Source: Whitmania pigra (taxonomy: Eukaryota > Annelida > Clitellata > Hirudinida > Haemopidae). From it: a DNA stretch of 64,000 bases. Both the position numbers and the translations under genes were made by a program. The number at the start of each line of letters is the position of its first letter. Position 1 is the stretch's first letter. A model generated the notes under the pieces. It did not search any database. It had not been told where the DNA came from and saw only the letters and a list, made by a program, of their open reading frames with translations. This document shows, one piece after another, positions 24,140 through 36,869 of this stretch. The DNA is taken from the NCBI GenBank assembly GCA_021613335.1, contig JAJTWR010000113.1, positions 79,501 through 143,500 on the forward strand, in the 5' to 3' direction.

Positions 24140-27100
24140 TCAGTTTCTTTTGACATCTTTTTGGATCTCACTTTCAAGAAATTCACCATCTCCATTACCA
24201 AATGGCTTTGGGCAATCCTCAATGTCACCACTTTCATCCATGACTTGGAGTTCACTGCCATTGCTTGCGTTGTTATCTGATTCACTCTTCAACTCGAGGT
24301 CGCTGTCTTTATTCATCACTTCATCTTCAATGATTTCCACGCTGGATGACGTACCCGACGATATCACCTGAATACCGCCCGATGATGATGATGACGATGA
24401 ACAAGAAGAGAAAGAAGATGAGGAGGAAGTCTTCTGTGATGATGCATTTGAAGATTTGTTCAAATTTTGTGACTTTTCATTCTTGGAAAATTCATCTTTT
24501 AAAAAAAACAAATAATTGTTACAGGTGATATTATCAAAATTACTGTTTTACTAAAACTTAAATCATTAATTTAATGTGCCTCTGAGGCTATGCACATGGT
24601 GCCTTACAAATTGATTATTATTAATAATAAACTAAAAACTTTAGTCTGATGCAACAGAACATGTCACAAAGCAAATGTTTTAAGGAATGGATGACAGAAA
24701 TCACATAACCTAAAGGAACATGGCAAGAACAACTGGCATCAAATGTCCTCAAACTTGTAGAAAGTTATAAAAAAACTTTTGTTATGCTATAAAATACCTA
24801 GCACAGGAAAGTAATTCTGCATTTCTTTCTTGTAGAGATTGAGATCAATGTTGAGGAAGAGACAGAAAACTATGAGTTCAATGCTTGAGAGCTGAAATTA
24901 AAATTAGCCTCATGGACATTAGCTAGCTGACCATAAATACTTTGTCTCATCTACAAGAATAATGTGTCAATAAAGGTAGAAACATGCAAAATGTGCCAAA
25001 GATCTCTTGCAATGCATGTGACACCAATATAAATCAACTATAAATAATAGTTATTATTATATATATATTATATACAATATAATTATATATTATAATCTTT
25101 AGCATATATTAATATAGTATAATCAATTGTTTATCTATTGCACACAATTCATAACAATAACAATAACCAACATCAGTATCTTTGTCAAAATTAATATAAA
25201 AATTGGCCACAGGTTGAAATGAATGAATTGACCACCTGTCCCTCCTTCTTTAAGGTCATCAAGTGCTTTCTGGTTTCATCAAGTGCAACATGAACTGCTT
25301 CCGAGTTCGGGTAACCTGAAAATAATAAGTTACTGGCTAAACCCAATGGACTGGATCAACTTTATAAATCGGCAGATGATGAGATTAAAGAAATTCACAT
25401 TTACTTGCTTCTTATGTTACACCACATCAATGTACGAGCAAATCATTACAATATAGATTTTTATGAACATATGTCAAATGTTCATTCTACAGTTAATTAT
25501 AAAATGTGCACATGACAAAAGATATTATGTAAAATAAGCACTATTTTAAATCAACAACTGGTGGTTCAAGGCAACACACAATCTATCATATTTAACCCAA
25601 AATTCAAACATATTTCCCTGCACAGTTTCATCGTAATTAATGTCTTAGATCACACCATAAATTATAAATTACAGAAATATGTATAACAAGTTACAAAAAA
25701 TACTTTAAATTGAACTGCTTTCATTAACCATTTAAAAATGAATACTTCCTAAGTTTAGGAATATGTAATGCAAAGTACGAATGCAAATAACAGCTCAGAA
25801 AGAAATTGCAAGCCTGAAAATACCACTCACCATAGATGCCTGTTGAGATGCAACAAAATGCCTGAAAAAGTGATAGACAATTGTTTTTCTAATCATGAGC
25901 TACTTCTCAGTTTTTATCATACCTTCACACCAACATGTGCAATCAACCATCTAATTGGATCAATACAATCATTATTATTTTATTACCATTATTACTCAGT
26001 TGATAAACAGAACTAGTGCAGTGTAATGGAGAATCCAAATTGTGACTAATATTTAACTTAGTCATTGAAATAAATAAATAGAAAAATATGTAATAAACAT
26101 GAGAACCAACAATGGATTTGAGTTTGTTGTTCTGAAGTTCCGTGAAGCAACTTTTGTAGCAACTCCTCAGCTTGCTTTCACTTTTGTCTCGAGGGCCGAC
26201 AGTGTGAATGACGTCTGCTCGTTCAACATGAAATATAATTAAAATCCATGATCACAATTTGCTATATTTGATAAATAAGACTGTGATTAGATTGTTAAAG
26301 ATTTCTAGCAAAGTCGACCATTTTAAAAATTAAAATATCTAAAATAAACATTGATAGTTGGAAGGCCATAAATAATAATTATTTAAAGAATTAAACAGCA
26401 ACAAATCTACTAACATCTGGCAGGTAATTCATAACCTGTAAAAGTAAAAGTTTTGAATAATTTACAATTCTTCAAGAATGTTTTATTTTCCTAAACAGCA
26501 ATCCAAAGAATTGTCAGATTGTCATAATTCAAAATTACCACAAGTAGTCTTAGCACTGCCTGTGTTGCATCCACCTAATGATTTGCACTCCTCGTACAGG
26601 AGTGAACCGGCTGCGGCATGAATGGCACCATCAACTTTCAAAATAAAACATTGCTGCAATAATTTAATTGCAATTACTGTAACTAAAACTATAAAATCAA
26701 TGATATTATTAGATAAGCAATAACCAACAAATGAACATCACATTGCAATTTAGAATTAGCAAAATTGAATGATTTCAGCTAAGTTATTTAATGGAACAGA
26801 AATTAAAATTATTAAAAAGATGCAGACCTCCTCCGCCACCCAGCAAGGACTTGTTAGCCGCATTGACGATGGCATCGATTTCTAACCTGGTAATGTCACC
26901 AGTCCATAAGGATACTTTCGAGTTCAATTCTTCATCAACCTCATACTTCACAGCCTTCTTCTTGTCTAATCCATTGCAAATTGAAAATTTAATTTGATAA
27001 GAATCCATTATCTATATTGTTTTTCTTTGTTGTTGACTGAGAGATAACTAGAGATTAGGATTAAGGCTAACATGTCATTAAGAAATATTAGGTTGCGAAT

Positions 27101-27728
27101 GGGATTATGTTGATTTGCTATACAAAATGAATCAAATCTCAATTACTCTTTAAATTAAAGCATAAGTTAGTAAATATACAAATAAGTCCTACATATTTTA
27201 TGAGACTTACTGCTAGACCAAACCTTTTTGAACAACTGATAACTTTGGAAAACATTAAAAACAATATAATTTAAGCATTGACAATTTTGTGTTACGTAAG
27301 AATTCTTACTCAAATGTAGCAAGTTTTCTGCATGTTTTTTGTAGTAATCCGGCCACCGCTCAATTCTATTCAATGGGACATAATTTTTTCCGCATGCATA
27401 CTTCTGTCTTCTCTCATCCAATGACAATTTTAAATACTTCTCTGCGAATCGTAACTTGTAAGTTAGCGGACCCAAGAAATAATCAAATAAATATAAAATA
27501 ACCTTTATTTTTCGTCACGCGTTCCAGTTCAGCCCTTACATCATCTTCGTGTTCAGAATCACTACGTTTGGACATTGTTCTTACTAGCACTTTACAGACT
27601 GGCTTCACTTGTAAAGTCCTCAGTAAAGATTGTAAATTATTGTATGTTGTACTATTCACACCCCTGCACTTTCTGCCAAACGTCACGCAAATTAACATGA
27701 AACCAATATTGAAAGATCGAAACCACAA
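24140..27728 (-). CDS. MACROD-type ADP-ribosyl hydrolase (macro domain), 10 exons
   Basis: Exons on the minus strand join in phase: 27728-27503, 27441-27310, 26965-26828, 26634-26539, 26435-26415, 26214-26111, 25861-25831, 25315-25236, 24891-24798 and 24495-24140. They give 425 residues. [13 protein letters not shown] and NYVPLN form the conserved N-terminal helix of MACROD1/2. The macro domain follows with [33 protein letters not shown] (ADP-ribose and catalytic loop), GYELPARYVIHTVGP and [16 protein letters not shown]. The C-terminal exon is an acidic Ser/Glu tail like that of MACROD2. The enzyme removes mono-ADP-ribose from acidic residues. The long N-terminus ([20 protein letters not shown]) is Arg/hydrophobic and could be a mitochondrial leader as in MACROD1. 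A second ATG at 27574 would give a 374-residue cytosolic or nuclear form. Exon 5 is only 21 nt. The usual FPC of the domain is FCC here. Confidence 0.92.
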
Positions 27729-29331
27729 ACTAAAGTAGCAAAGCTCTGCGTCGTTTTTGTAAGCTTCGCCAATAGCTAGCGTTTTTTTTTTATTATTTAA
27801 CTATAAATTTTCTTTAAACGTATTCATAAAATTAATAATTTTGGTGATGTGTTATGGAATTAGATGATATTTAACAGTTCTTGCCTCTTCAATGTTTATT
27901 TAAAAAAAAAGTCTTTGTAAGCAAGTTTCTTTAGGTTATATTTTTTGTGTATATAATTACATATGTTGTTTCATAGTAGATTGCATAAAATAGGTATTTG
28001 TCAACATAGCTGTCTGCTTACTTTTCATACGAAGATAAATTTGCTCTAATGGGTTGTCGTTAAAATTGTCACTATATTATTTCTGAGGCCATTTCAATAT
28101 GCTTAAATCTGAAAATTTGAGGTTATTAACTCCTGGATGACTCTTCACCGGAACTCCATAGAACATTAATAAGAAATCAAACCATCGAGAATATTGATCC
28201 AGCAGTGAGAAAGCCTCGTAAAAAAAAAATTCCCTTACATGCCTTCACATGAACCAACTTTTTCTTCTGGTCATCAAATAAGGAAGTGAACCATCAATGG
28301 AAGAAACAGAGATGATGGCTTGCCCCAAAAGCAGATCAACCACAAGAATTTTTAATTAGCTCATCTGTTTATTAAATGTCTCATCAATATTATTAAAGGG
28401 GTAAATTTTTGCGATTGTTTCTCAGATATGCTGCCTGTTTTTATTTTATATGTTTGTAATGACTACACATTACAACTCGCAATTTAATTGATTATAAAAA
28501 AGACAGTAAATAACAGCTAATTTGTTCATTAAGAGCCCAACAGAGGTACAGCTAAGGGGGGCAGAGGCCACCGACCCGATTAATTTAAGTCGAGCTAAGG
28601 TGATTAATATCGCAGCCGCCACCGACTTTTAAATCTAAGTCTGATTTTACATCAGCTTCGGGAATTGCAGCAACTGAATCTGACATGGACTTTTTGGATA
28701 TACGGGCAGCAACTGATAGACAACGCCCCAATGAAATGACGTCCCTTGCAGGACCATTTAGAATTTTGAGAAAGCCTGCACCATTTGCCAAATTGAGTAG
28801 GCCTCTCCGTGAAATTATGTCAATTTTAGTAATGTTAAACCAAGATAAAAGACTAAGCTGAGGCCCAGGCTAAATACCCTAGTGGTATCAATGCAGTTTA
28901 AGAAGTTGGTGAAGTTAGGTTTCCTAGGTTACATTTGATTAAATAATGTCTACAATAAAACAATATTTAATTACTTTTATAATCCTAGACGATTTGATTA
29001 GCATCAACGCCCATCACTATTCTAAATTCTATTCTGGTGTGGAAAGCTTTTATTACATCATTATTGCTGATATTTAAGTACTACAATATCACTTTAAGAA
29101 CAACGTCTTTGAATAAATAACAAATAATCCTTACAAATTAAAATAATCCTAGTAAAAATTGTTAATTACATTGAATTGTCGTTGCTGTTGACATTGGCAT
29201 CGAGCGTTGAGATGAGCGATGTCATCGTATTTTCGTCCTCGTTGCTTTGCAAATTGCTAACCCAAGCACTCTAAACAACAGGGTTTTTTTTATATATGTC
29301 CCAACAGTTTTAGGAGAAACTATTTCATGCC
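27729..29331. other. Intergenic between divergent MACROD and LPGAT1 genes
   Basis: Contains the divergent promoters. Around 28540-28580, CAGAGGTACAGCTAAGGGGG resembles the G-rich termini of DUF4371-type hAT elements, and an uninterpretable 68-codon minus-strand frame (28585-28791) follows. It is probably a hAT-derived fragment, with low confidence. Confidence 0.35.
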
Positions 29332-32300
29332 ATGATTTTTATGATTTTGCGATTACTTTTCATTATTGCGAGCAACTTATACTGCATTCCAGCATATTTT
29401 GCGTGGATGTTGGTTATTCTCCCGTTTAGGGCTCTCATTCCTAGATTATATGATGCTATCGAGGGAACTTTGTTTAGCTGGTTGTTAATGATTGTTTCAT
29501 CATGGATCTGGTTGGGTAATGTGACAGGTAACGGAATTGAATGTGAATCTATTTCATTAACATTATCAAAACTATTGAAATGATAGCTAAATTAAACGAT
29601 AAGCAATATATTTATCATGATAAAATTTTAAACAATACGGTGTTTTAACTAAACATACTAAAAATATTAAAGTTGAAGAAGCTGGTGATGATCTGACTGA
29701 GTTACTTGACAAGAAATGTTTGGTGATGTGCAACCATCAATCTACGTCTGATGTTCCCCTCCTCATTTATTATCTGACTTCAAAGCCGAGGGTTACCAGG
29801 ACGTTGTCATGGATTATGGATATTATGTTCAAATACTCACATTTCGGATTGGTATCGCAAGTGCATCATGATTACTTTATCAAACAGGTTTCTTTTTCTT
29901 TTAATTTCTCAATTGCCAATCTTTAATTAATCATGAGGTTTATTTTTACATATGGATATTTATTTGTATTTTTTTAAATTAATAAATTTACTTGCCATGC
30001 TGAAACTAGAAAGTGTTGTGCATGGATTCCATAAATGAATAAATTATTTATTTGAATGGCCTGTTTCTTTTGGATGCATAAAATCAACAAATTCATCATC
30101 AATTGTGATGACATACTTGCCATGCAGAATTGTAGTACTAATACAAACAAATTAAGTGTGCAAGGCTTTAATAAAGTTTGAAACTGAATTTCTAAAAAGT
30201 TAAAATTAAAAGCAGACATCTCTGGTTACAAATTAAAATTATGATTCGCATCCTTTTACAAATTTGTTTAGTCATTGAATATAGATATTTTTTGCCTAAT
30301 GAGTGATCATGAAGCAGCACAATATTGTTTTACCTGAATTATTCATTGATCCAAGGTGCATGCCTTGGTCATAATTTGATAAGATATGATGTTGCTTATT
30401 GAATAATAAAATATTTCAGGGCAGAGACACAAGAGATGAACAGTTGCTGAAGCTCAAGAGTTTCCTGGTGAGAGATTTTTCGAGACTTCGTCGGAATTGG
30501 TTAATGCTGTTTCCAGAAGGGGGATTTCTTTACAAAAGACTTCTGAACAGTCAGAAGTGAGTAATGGTTATGTGATATTTGGTACACGGCATGATCAAGT
30601 GATGTTTATTGTGTTCTGATCATTGTTACTCATTCCCAATTTTCTCATTCGTAATCTTGATAATCATAACGTTGGTCACCATCAATTTCTGTCTCAGACT
30701 CGTGTTGAACTGATTTGTAATGAGATAACCTAAATGTTTTGTTTTCAAATTCTATTTTATTAATTACTAATTTATAAAATTACATTTTTATGAGATCAAG
30801 GAATTATATTTACAGATGTTCTATTTGAAATTGATTATTTAGAGATGAGGATGCCAATGGTTTTAAGTAATGATGATGTTAGATATTTCTTACATTCCAT
30901 AAGCTCAGTATTACAGGAACCTAAATAGGCATTCAAGAGCATATTTCATTACCCTGAACACATAATATACACAATTTATTGGATTTCAATTAATTAAAAC
31001 AAAATACAAAAGTACCATTAATTAACAAGCAGATTTTGAAAAATAATTCCAGATATGCAACAAAACATGGATATGTTCACTTGGACTACTGCACTCTTCC
31101 TCGAACTGGTGCCATTGAATGTGTGCTCGAAACGCTTGTCGAAAGTAGGTTTAAATCTTAAATTTATTACTAATTAAGCTTCAATAATTCTGATTATTTA
31201 TTCTCATCAGCTACTGTTGTTTAATTATTATGTTGGAAAGGAATAGTTCCATGTACATCTGCAGTTTGTGAATGCTGAACATTGATTGCTGATGTGTAGA
31301 TTTATGCTTCCTGGTTTTTGTGGAAATGACAATTTTATCATTTTAATTTAGACTTAAAATAACAAGCTCACCTCAAATAAATAGGGCTTCATCCATAAAT
31401 GAGCAGATTATTGATTTAAAATGCAGATGGTTCAAATCTTAACAATTTTGCTGTATTTTACATTATAATTATTTTCATCGAAGTGAGTTTTCTAAATATT
31501 TTATATCTAATCTCAAAATATGCATAATGCTAAATTTAATGATACCTGATAAAAATGCTGCTACTGAAGTCCTAATTATTTGCTGTTTTTTTTAAACCAT
31601 GATTTGGTTTTTTGTACTAATCTTGGTACTGTGGATTCCTGCATAATTTTGTTTAAGCCTGTTATGTTAAAATAAACTTGTCATTAAGAGGAAATTGCTT
31701 TTTCAACTTCATGCTTGCACTATTTTAAGTGCATAGAAATTGTTCTTAAAGAGGGCAAATTAACTGATCAGTCAGTTATTAAAAACTGCAAATGTAGTAT
31801 CCTTTAGTGATAGCATTTCCACTTGAAACTTGAGTGCAATCCTCTGAATGACAAGCTTATTTAAAAAAAAATATTGTTGGTGTAATTTTTAATAAATTAT
31901 TATTAATGGCTTGATTAATTTTGAAATTGGTAATAATATTAGTAATAATAATAACACTAATAACAGTATCATTTTGATAAATAATTTTTTTAGTGACAAT
32001 GTTTGAATGTTGATTGTTATATGTTTTGATGTTTTAATTCAACAAGGTTTTAACAAATGCACTGAACATGACACAATATTTAATTAAAGAAATAGGCATA
32101 GTTCTACTAACAATCATTTCAATTTTTTTCCATATTTTACAAAACTTATCATAAAACCTAGAAAATGGTACATCTCCATTGAGATAAATTATTGCTTCAC
32201 TGGAAGTTATGCACACAGCACCTTAAAAATGAACTTAATATGGACTTAATGATGTTGCCAGTGTCTCACTTTTATTAGTCCTTCTTAGCATTTGCTATAT

Positions 32301-33699
32301 CTCAGTAATTAGAAAATCATCCATTGACTGAAGTGAACTGTAAGATAAATTGCAAATTTCAAATACTTCCTAATCTTTCATCTTTTGGACAAAGTAAAAG
32401 CATAACTTTGCAAACTCTTTATCTTCAAAGAGTTTCTGATCTCTGAAACATGAGAATAACATGTTATTGAACTGATCCAAAGTCAAGTTTTAGAAGTAAC
32501 TGAGTTCACAAATTGCAAATAAAGTACAGAGTTCATTCATTCATAAATTTGTATTAGGAAATACAAATTAAATGCAACTCATATGATTTTAGAAAGTAGC
32601 GCAATGTTGATAAATTTGTGACAAATGCGAGCTGTCTTTAAATAAGGTAATCAAAACATTTATGTGAATTTAACTGCTATTTATTTCTCTCTTCAAGCGA
32701 TTTATTAATCATGCAATGCAAGGAGTGCGTAAGGGATCTCACAACACTTTTTTAAACAAGGTCACTGCCCAACCTCCATTATCAGATTCTTAGTTTTTGA
32801 CCAAGCACAGTTGTTATAATTTCATATTTTTCCAGACAGCTAAAACTGCTTATCTTGTTTTCTAGGCTATCATTTGATGTCTCTATTATTTTTATTATTG
32901 TTATCGTTGCTATTCAGGGCCAACCAGGATGGTGAGCCTGAACACAGCTTCAGCAAATCAGCAAGTGAACAATAACATTGCAAACAGCAGAAATGTCACT
33001 CAACAAGAACACTTAGGAGAGAAATTTGAAGAGAATTTACAAAACATCTTAAGAGAAGGGCTTGCCATCGAATGGATCATCGACTTGACCATCTGTTACC
33101 CGAAAGCAAATGCTTTGAGCATCTTCGATCTTCTGACTCAAACTTCTCCTCTCAAAGCACCACTAAAAATACTCATCCTTTGTAGGAAATATCCAATCTC
33201 TGAGGTTAATGAGATGACATCAGACCAGTTGAAGAATTGGCTGTACAATAGGTGGGCTGAGAAGGATGAAATGCTGAGGAAGTTTTATGAAACCGGAGAT
33301 CCCCATCTTCCTGAATTCACGAGCACCTATTTATCTACCGATAACCAGCTCACCAAACAAACGGAAGCTCAGCTCTCCAAAAGCAGAGATGCCAATGCAC
33401 CCAATGGCATACATCCTCCATCAACCAATGCAAGCCCAAAAAATAAGGAAATGGATGATGATGATGATGTTGGAAGTCTCACCCCACCAAAAGTCAACAT
33501 GATGATTAAAACTTCTCGCCCGGTTCATGTCAGTTGGAAGAAATTCATACTTCTCCATGGTTTCTTCCTCGCATCTGCGTGCTTCCATTACTTTATGTGT
33601 CAGTATTCCATGTCACAAACTTTCTTGTACGCCCAGAGCTTTATGCTTCGACATCCATACTTGGTAGATTTTTTGGTCAGTCTTGTTTTTAATGTTTGA
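29332..33699 (+). CDS. LPGAT1: Acyl-CoA:lysophosphatidylglycerol acyltransferase 1-like, 5 exons
   Basis: Exons 29332-29527, 29673-29887, 30420-30556, 31053-31144 and 32918-33699 join in phase to 473 residues. Exon 1 encodes two hydrophobic segments that anchor the protein in the ER membrane. Exon 2 carries the catalytic NHQSTSD motif (N-H-x4-D), MDIMFKYSHFGLVSQVH and HDYFIKQ. Exon 3 has LMLFPEGGFLYKR, the substrate-binding FPEGG motif. Exon 4 has HLDYCTLPRTGAIECVL. Exon 5 has the family's long C-terminal part (IEWIIDLTICYPKANALSIF, NWLYNRWAEKDEMLRKFYET) and ends with a membrane segment. The order matches vertebrate LPGAT1, which acylates lysophosphatidylglycerol and related lysolipids. Exon 5 contains an Asn/Gln-rich and an Asp-rich insertion compared with the vertebrate protein, making it about 100 residues longer. 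The last exon could extend by a donor near its end, but the stop at 33697-33699 is a natural end. Confidence 0.93.
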
Positions 33700-35383
33700 T
33701 ATAATTGTCTTTGATGTCTGCTATTTTGGAGTTTAATTTTCACAAGTTTGCTTGTGGGATGTGAAGTGCTTTCGTTAGGGGAATTTAATTTAAAATTATT
33801 TTTTGTTCAAAATGCAAGAGGATGAATATCATCTGATTTAAACCTTTTGAACAGTTGTTAGCTAAATAATGTTACTTCACCTTGTTGTTGTCATCATAAT
33901 TGTTGTTATCATGTGGTCTCAGTTTCTTGCAATATTACAACAATTTCATTTAGGGGAAATTAAAATCATTACTAGTCACACAATTGATCTGTGTTTGTTC
34001 AGAACTTAAAGTATCTCAAATGGACCATATTTTTATGACTATTAGTCAGTTTTTTAAGCACTTTCATAATATTAGCCATTTGTTTGAATGATTTCCAGCT
34101 TATGAGTGGGATTTTTATTGGTAAATAATTTATTTATTCTTTTCCTAGGGATCTCAACTGAGGGTTTTTAATATCAACTTTTCAGGGCTTTTGTCAGCAT
34201 AAATTAGACCCTGAAGCTTCAAAACATGCAAGCATATCTTTCTGTCAGTAATTTTTAGAGTTCATTGGAAAAAGTATTATTACCATTGTCTCACATATTT
34301 TGATCTGTTTGGTGCGTTCATCTTACTTTGGTATTGCAAAATAATTGATTTAAAGCATTGTTGCAAAGAGTCTATTGAAGATTTAAGAGGTGACAGTTAT
34401 TGAAGAAATTTGTTATTTCAAACACATTATTAGGTTCAACTAATAAAAATAGTAAATTGAAATTGTTTATCAGTTTTGTTTTTTGTGATTGCAAATATAG
34501 TAACCAAGAGGGTCTTGAAAAATTCATCTTCTAAAATATTTATGATAAAATAAGTGGTTGCGTATGTGATACAAGGTTTTCAAAGGAAGTTCATGCGCAG
34601 GGTTTGTAGCACCCAGTTTTTTGTAATAACATGATTAAATAATTCAATCAATTTATTTATTAAATGCATTAATCAGAGTCACAGAAGTGAAGCTTCAATA
34701 ATTACATTTTGGCTTTGCGACCGCTTGGCCTCACACATACCTGTACACATCCTACCATTCATCTCATTGCTTTTCAATCACATCCTACTCTTGGAGTAGT
34801 TCCGTATACACAACATAAACTCAATAAAAAGAAGTCAGTGGAAGATGACTAGAACACGTTTGGTGTTTCCTCTACATAAAAAGGTTACAACTCCACAATT
34901 TGATTATGTAATGAAAGTACAATTGATAAGCTATATGGCAACCTCAATGTGCAAGGGGCAGCTTGAATCTTACAGATTTTTAGACGAGAAACTTGCCCGA
35001 GGTAAATTTTTCGGATAACGAGGCAAAAGCCTATTTGAAATTAATTGCCTTTATCTTTGTACTTTGGATTCTAAGTTTTTGAGCAATTAATTTATTGTTC
35101 GATCCGCATGATAATTTATTATCTAATTTTTAACTAATTTCTGACTAAGTATCTGTATTTGTTATGTTATTTGTTACGTTATCGCTTAATATTAATCAAC
35201 AAAACTCATCAAAACAATCTAGCTCAAAACTTCAAGTGCTATGGGAAACCAAGTGGTCTAATGCGTATTGGGTGCTAAGATATTGTTCACTCAGATTCTC
35301 CAAAATATTTCTCCATATAAATGGTTTCAAGTCCATAATTTGATCGTGAGAAGGACACCAGTAGAACTCATAAATGGCTTTTG
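33700..35383. other. Intergenic after LPGAT1
   Basis: AT-rich sequence that includes the LPGAT1 3' UTR. No coding pattern is seen. Confidence 0.4.
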
Positions 35384-35480
35384 GCATGCGAGTTGGCCCA
35401 GAGGGTAGCGTGCCTGCGAACGACAGTAAAAGCAATAGTCGCTACGTGTCCTGCTTGCACCGCCACAAAGAGCACCTTAG
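35384..35480 (+). repeat. Degenerate tRNA-derived SINE-like copy
   Basis: TGGCATGCGAGTTGGCCCAG and GGGTAGCGTGCCTGCG align with 49168-49215, followed by matching AATAGTCGCTACGTG versus CAGTCGTTATGTG. The start resembles the acceptor/D-arm region of a Ser/Leu tRNA, with a pol III A-box-like TTGGCCnnAnGGGTAGCG. No tRNA fold is complete. Confidence 0.5.
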
Positions 35481-36006
35481 ATGCGGCGCTATAGAAATGG
35501 TTGAGCGCTCTTGACGCTTACGCTTTTGGCACTACACATATTAAACATACTCTACCAAAGTCACTATCAAATTCACTGGAATAGCTTTGCGGTTGAATGC
35601 AAATTGGCTTTCTCTAAAATGCCAGTAAAACGACTTATTTTTCTTTGACGGAGATGTTGTTTCCTGTTCGCCTACTTGAAATTAACCGTTTCTATCAAAA
35701 TCTCTGAAAATATCGGTATCACACGCTGGCATAAATCGTTACCCGAACTTTAACATTCTCCTGACTATAAATAAATAAATAAATAAAATAAATGTTTAAT
35801 AATTGAGTGGATCTAACTAACTATATGCTAATACTCTATTTAAGAACTCCAAACTCAACAGACAAAGGAAAGGAACAGACTCTTATTCAATTCTGTAAAG
35901 GGCATCATGCTTACAATTTGAAGAATCTTATCTGTTCTATGCATGTTTGATTGCTAACAAGGATCTTTTGCGAAAAGTCGGCTCCTCCGAGAAATAAGTC
36001 ATTTTC

Positions 36007-36300
36007 TTGTTACTCCGCCTTGGAGCTCCGAGGAGTTCCCCCGCTTTCAAACGTTTCGGCCCTTTGAATCCTTCCTTCGATCAGCCAGATGTCGGTTTTG
36101 TCTTTCTGGACCCAACATTAACCGCCGCTATGGGAGGTACTCGTTGGACTTGTTGTGCCGGTCACTGCTGCCCGGACTGGAGCGACTGCGAAAGCTCTCA
36201 ATGACTTCTTCATGTCGAGCGCCCCAGTTGCCTATAGCGGTCATGAAAGCTCTCAGTGGCTTCTTTACACCGTGTACTTAATATATGTAAACGGGGCCTG
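36007..36300. other. GC-rich stretch with an internal duplication, unidentified
   Basis: GC content is clearly higher than its surroundings. GAAAGCTCTCAATGACTTCTT near 36190 reappears as GAAAGCTCTCAGTGGCTTCTT about 56 bases later. A 65-codon open frame (36007-36204) has no family that I recognise. It could be part of an unknown repeat. Confidence 0.35.
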
Positions 36301-36869
36301 ATATTTTCTTTGTAGCAGCAGCCGGAGATAGAAATTTTCGGAACTCGACCGCGGTCCTTTTCGCGAACTCGGTTTGGTCATGTAATTAAAAAAAATTATA
36401 AGGTTATGAATGTACAACTGGCTATTTAAATAATGATTTTTTGAGAAAGGCGTCCATTGAATTTATATTTATTTTTTAACATGAATATTTCTTGGTCGAT
36501 TCATTAGGAGTAGTAGAAGTGTAATAAAATTCTACTGATTGTGGGTTTAATCCAGAACGATTCAAATGAAACATTCAATCTGTCCTCCCTTGTCCTCATT
36601 TTTGATTTATTATGTTCTCCTTTTGGCAACCCTGGACTCAAACGACGACGCGCCATAAGTACATTTTCTGAGCTCCATTTAATTAACCATGTTTATTATA
36701 GTATAATATTGCACAACAGAAGGTATTTTTTATTTTATTTTATTGTATCAATAAGCAGCAATAAGCGTCTTTGGAATAACACGCACATATGTGCAAGCGA
36801 CAAATATATTAACTTTATAAATGTGAACATTCCAGTAATTTAGGAAAACAGAAATGTCTAATTCTATGG
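36301..36869. other. Intergenic, no gene seen
   Basis: AT-rich sequence between the GC-rich patch and the 3' end of the TRP-like gene. Confidence 0.4.
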
